Source of the DNA: Lineus longissimus
Taxonomy: Eukaryota; Nemertea; Pilidiophora; Heteronemertea; Lineidae
Direction: 5' to 3'
Assembly: GCF_910592395.1 (NCBI RefSeq)
Contig: NC_088320.1
Span: forward strand, 5,394,001 to 5,458,000
DNA: 64,000 nt
Shown in pieces: positions 62,113-64,000 of the stretch. Under the pieces are notes generated by a model. That model had not been told where the DNA came from. It saw only the letters and a program-made list of their open reading frames with translations, and did not search any database. Made by a program: the position numbers and the translations under genes. Numbering within the stretch: the first letter of the stretch is position 1; each line of letters starts with the position of its first letter.

Positions 62113-62408
62113 AAAAGATGAAAAAACCACTGTGGAACCAGCCCCATACGGCTTCAAGATGAACTGTTTCATAGATGAGATTTGAAAACACCTACTTGCA
62201 GTGGTGAATAAGTGGTTTGATTTTAAACAGACAATATTCACTCAGAAAGGAAAATACAAATGTACTACTCTACAAAACCACTTCCAACTTACAGAACAGA
62301 ACTTAATTTAAGATCAAATTTGGTTGACCAAAGTAAGACACTCTACAACAATAAACCTTCTGACATCTTTTGCATTGTACCAGTGGAAGATGGTGACTAG
62401 ATAAAGAA
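62112..62408. repeat. 297-bp direct duplication, copy 1
   Basis: Nearly identical to 63001-63297, at an offset of 889 bp. In this position it interrupts the polymerase relic between its palm and C-terminal pieces. It includes a 46-codon frame starting at the ATG in AAATGTACTACTC (near 62259) and ending TAG at 62398, of unknown function, also present in copy 2. Confidence 0.9.
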
Positions 62409-62412
62409 CAAA

Positions 62413-62559
62413 ATGCGTCACTTAAGGTCAGGGAAACACAAGATGTATTTGGAAGAGGTTGAAAAGAAAAGTCTGTGTCCTTTTGATGACAAACGCTTCA
62501 TCTCAGAAGATGGAATCTCAACGATGCCATTTGGTAAGTACATTATGAGAAATACATAG
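62413..62559 (+). pseudogene. fragment of Polinton-type DNA polymerase (C-terminus)
   Basis: This is an open frame of 48 codons to a TAG. It reads SGKHKMY, then CPFDDKRFISEDGI, then PFGK. Polinton-type polymerases end with a KxxLxxxDDKRxxxxDGxxTLxxGH pattern, which this follows closely. The palm fragment lies in another frame, and the sequence between the motifs is missing or replaced by the duplicated segment. Confidence 0.65.
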
Positions 62560-62603
62560 ATTACACCGATCCAAACTTTGCTTAATGTTCTATTGGTTAA
62601 AAA

Positions 62604-63006
62604 ATGGTTAGAATCATGAGAATTTTAGTTGAACTACTGTACAATAACCCGAAAAGATATTCTGAAGAATTTCAATTGATGGCGATTGAAACATTCATTG
62701 ATAGATGGTGCTCTGTTAACGAGAAAACAATTATTATGGAGAGGAGTATTTTCTCAACACATCATATCTTTTCATGTGTGTTTGTGTTGGGATAATGGGA
62801 ATTTAACTTGTAAACAATATGATCATCTAAAAGACACATATTTCAAACACTACAAAAATATGTGTGATAAGCCCAATTTCATAATTTACCTCAGAACAGG
62901 TCCAACGGTTTGTTATGAAAGAATGAAAAAGAGAAACCGTTCAGAAGAAAATTCAGTTAGTTTAAATTACCTAAAAATGGTTCACGAGCTATCTTGGATA
63001 CAAAAG
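62604..63006 (+). pseudogene. broken deoxynucleoside-kinase-like gene
   Basis: The first frame (62604-62795) contains IIMERSIFSTHHIF, like the ERS motif block of the dNK/thymidine kinase 2 family, and stops at 62793-62795. A second frame then reads IIYLRTGPTVCYERMKKRNR, the LID-type Arg-rich block, followed by LKMVHELSWI, as in dNK C-terminal parts. One frameshift near 62780 separates them. The N-terminal P-loop (GxxGxGKS/T) is absent, so the piece is both truncated and shifted. dNKs occur in animals and in several large DNA viruses. The context here favours an origin in the mobile or viral element. Confidence 0.65.
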
Positions 63007-63297
63007 ATGAAAAAACCACTGTGGAACCAGCCCCATACGGCTTCAAGATGAACTGTTTCATAGATGAGATTAGAAAACACCTACTCGCAGTGGTGAATAA
63101 GTGGTTTGATTTTAAACAGACAGCATTCACTCAGAAAGGAAAATAAAAATGTACTACTCTACAAAACCACTTCCAATTTACAGAACACAACTTAATTTAA
63201 GATCAAATTTGGTTGACCAAAGTAAGACACTCTACAACAATAAACCTTCTGACATCTTTTGCATTGTACCAGTGGAAGATGGCGACTAGATAAAGAA
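63001..63297. repeat. 297-bp direct duplication, copy 2
   Basis: Copy of 62112-62408, differing at only a handful of positions, and directly following the kinase relic. It is fused to the kinase frame at its left edge, so the two copies have different left neighbours. Confidence 0.9.
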
Positions 63298-63641
63298 CCA
63301 GAGATACGAGCTTAATTGTAATAAAGTTGTCAACAAATGTACCAATTATCTCAAGAAATCACTGATGAAACATAAAATCTATTACTTTGAAATCGATATA
63401 CCTTGAATTCGTGGTGGACAGGTGATTTGAAATGACATTACAGTTTAAGTGTAATTTGTGAGGCGAGGCAAGACGCTATTAATCATGCAAGAATAAACCA
63501 TGTTAAACTAAACTGTGACAACAATAATTACCTTATCGTTGAACTTACTTCGTTGACCACATAAAGAACCAGCGATACGAGCTTAATTGTAATAAAGTTG
63601 TCAACAAATGTACCAGTTATCTCAAGAAATCAATGATGAAG
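63290..63641. repeat. 80-bp direct repeat pair
   Basis: A segment beginning ATAAAGAACCAG and containing CTTAATTGTAATAAAGTTGT occurs at 63290-63368 and again at 63561-63640, with three or so differences. It overlaps the right edge of the 297-bp duplication, which suggests repeated unequal exchange or template switching. Confidence 0.9.
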
Positions 63642-63747
63642 ATGGTAAACTAGTTAATTTCAGAGGAACAACAATTACCTCACATTTTTCTCTCGAAACT
63701 AAAATTAATATGTTTTATTAAGTGGAAATTACTCCATTAAACTAAGT

Positions 63748-64000
63748 CTAGCTGTTTTTGTCTTTATTCTTTGATTTAAAAACGATGTCTGCTCGATTCT
63801 CAGACTTTACTGGCATCACAGGTTTAACTACTGATTTAACTTTCTTAAACATTGGGTAGTAGTAAATGATAGTTACACTACCAATAGCTAACATAGCTAA
63901 AAAAACATATGGTGTTGAACCTGACTTTGTCATTTCTGACTTTTTCATCTGATTTGAGTGTTCATTCATTTCAGGCTCTGAAGGTGCTTCTTGTTCTGGT
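63748..64000 (-). CDS. small single-pass membrane protein, N-terminus beyond the window
   Basis: The frame is open on the - strand from the window edge to a TAA at 63748-63750, so at least 83 codons are visible. An acidic stretch (PEQEAPSEPE) precedes a possible internal start at 63969. There is one hydrophobic helix (YVFLAMLAIGSVTIIYYY), then a Lys-rich tail ending KSKNKDKNS. I do not recognise the family. Small proteins with one helix and a basic tail are common in Polinton-like and adintovirus genomes, and the neighbouring relics support that origin. It is the only frame in this section without a disruption. Confidence 0.55.
   Translation of the reverse strand, partial: PEQEAPSEPEMNEHSNQMKKSEMTKSGSTPYVFLAMLAIGSVTIIYYYPMFKKVKSVVKPVMPVKSENRADIVFKSKNKDKNS

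Noticed and set aside
62600-63300. An intact functional nucleoside kinase gene
   Set aside because: The P-loop end is missing and a frameshift divides the rest, so it cannot encode a working enzyme as it stands.
1-64000. CRISPR array, operons or prokaryotic defence systems
   Set aside because: The window is spliced animal DNA; the regular repeats present are satellites and minisatellites without unique spacers.

Overview
The window is animal nuclear DNA. It contains intron-rich genes with GT-AG splice sites, long introns, CRE-type promoters, tRNA-derived SINEs, MITEs and satellite DNA. The proteins read as a non-vertebrate bilaterian. The mitochondrial carrier, for example, is closer by eye to insect Aralar than to the vertebrate paralogues. 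Frequent ACATGTA-type words and the repeat types suggest a marine invertebrate (lophotrochozoan, ambulacrarian or cephalochordate); this is an impression, not a proof.

Five conserved genes can be assembled exon by exon, and every model keeps frame across all junctions. (1) NOG1/GTPBP4, + strand, 1447-9214, 13 exons, about 631 aa, a 60S ribosome-biogenesis GTPase. (2) The mitochondrial aspartate/glutamate carrier (SLC25A12/13, Aralar/citrin), + strand, 13734-29470, about 703 aa, with possible 12-nt and 21-nt microexons and an alternative 3' terminal exon with its own poly(A) signal. (3) HAT1, the type B histone acetyltransferase, + strand, 33729-37799, 10 exons, about 408 aa, with a tandem duplication of an intron/exon border. 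(4) COX8, a short cytochrome c oxidase subunit, - strand, 43740-42873, 2 exons, 73 aa. (5) A KANSL1 orthologue, the PEHE-domain scaffold of the NSL (MOF/KAT8) complex, + strand, 45600-56383, 7 exons, about 1199 aa. The genes are ordinary housekeeping and chromatin genes. They do not form an operon, and nothing shows that they work as one system.

Repeats fill much of the rest. There is a TIR element at 43-278 and a TIR element carrying 301-bp tandem units in a NOG1 intron (6421-7504). A degenerate minisatellite lies at 11700-12720. A tandem and inverted block plus a GTCCCCCC minisatellite sit just upstream of HAT1 (32941-33475). A 69-bp satellite of about 3.75 kb (38300-42050) reverses orientation near 41087. 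Two copies of one tRNA-derived SINE family lie at 31071 and 53111, and a piggyBac-type MITE with TTAA duplications lies at 60944-61221.

The right end (about 62020-64000) is A+T-rich and different in character. It holds broken pieces of a Polinton/adintovirus-type protein-primed DNA polymerase, a broken deoxynucleoside-kinase-like gene, internal direct duplications, and one intact small membrane-protein ORF running off the window on the - strand. This is the decayed or rearranged edge of an endogenous Polinton-like or viral element, and it is the most unusual part of the window.
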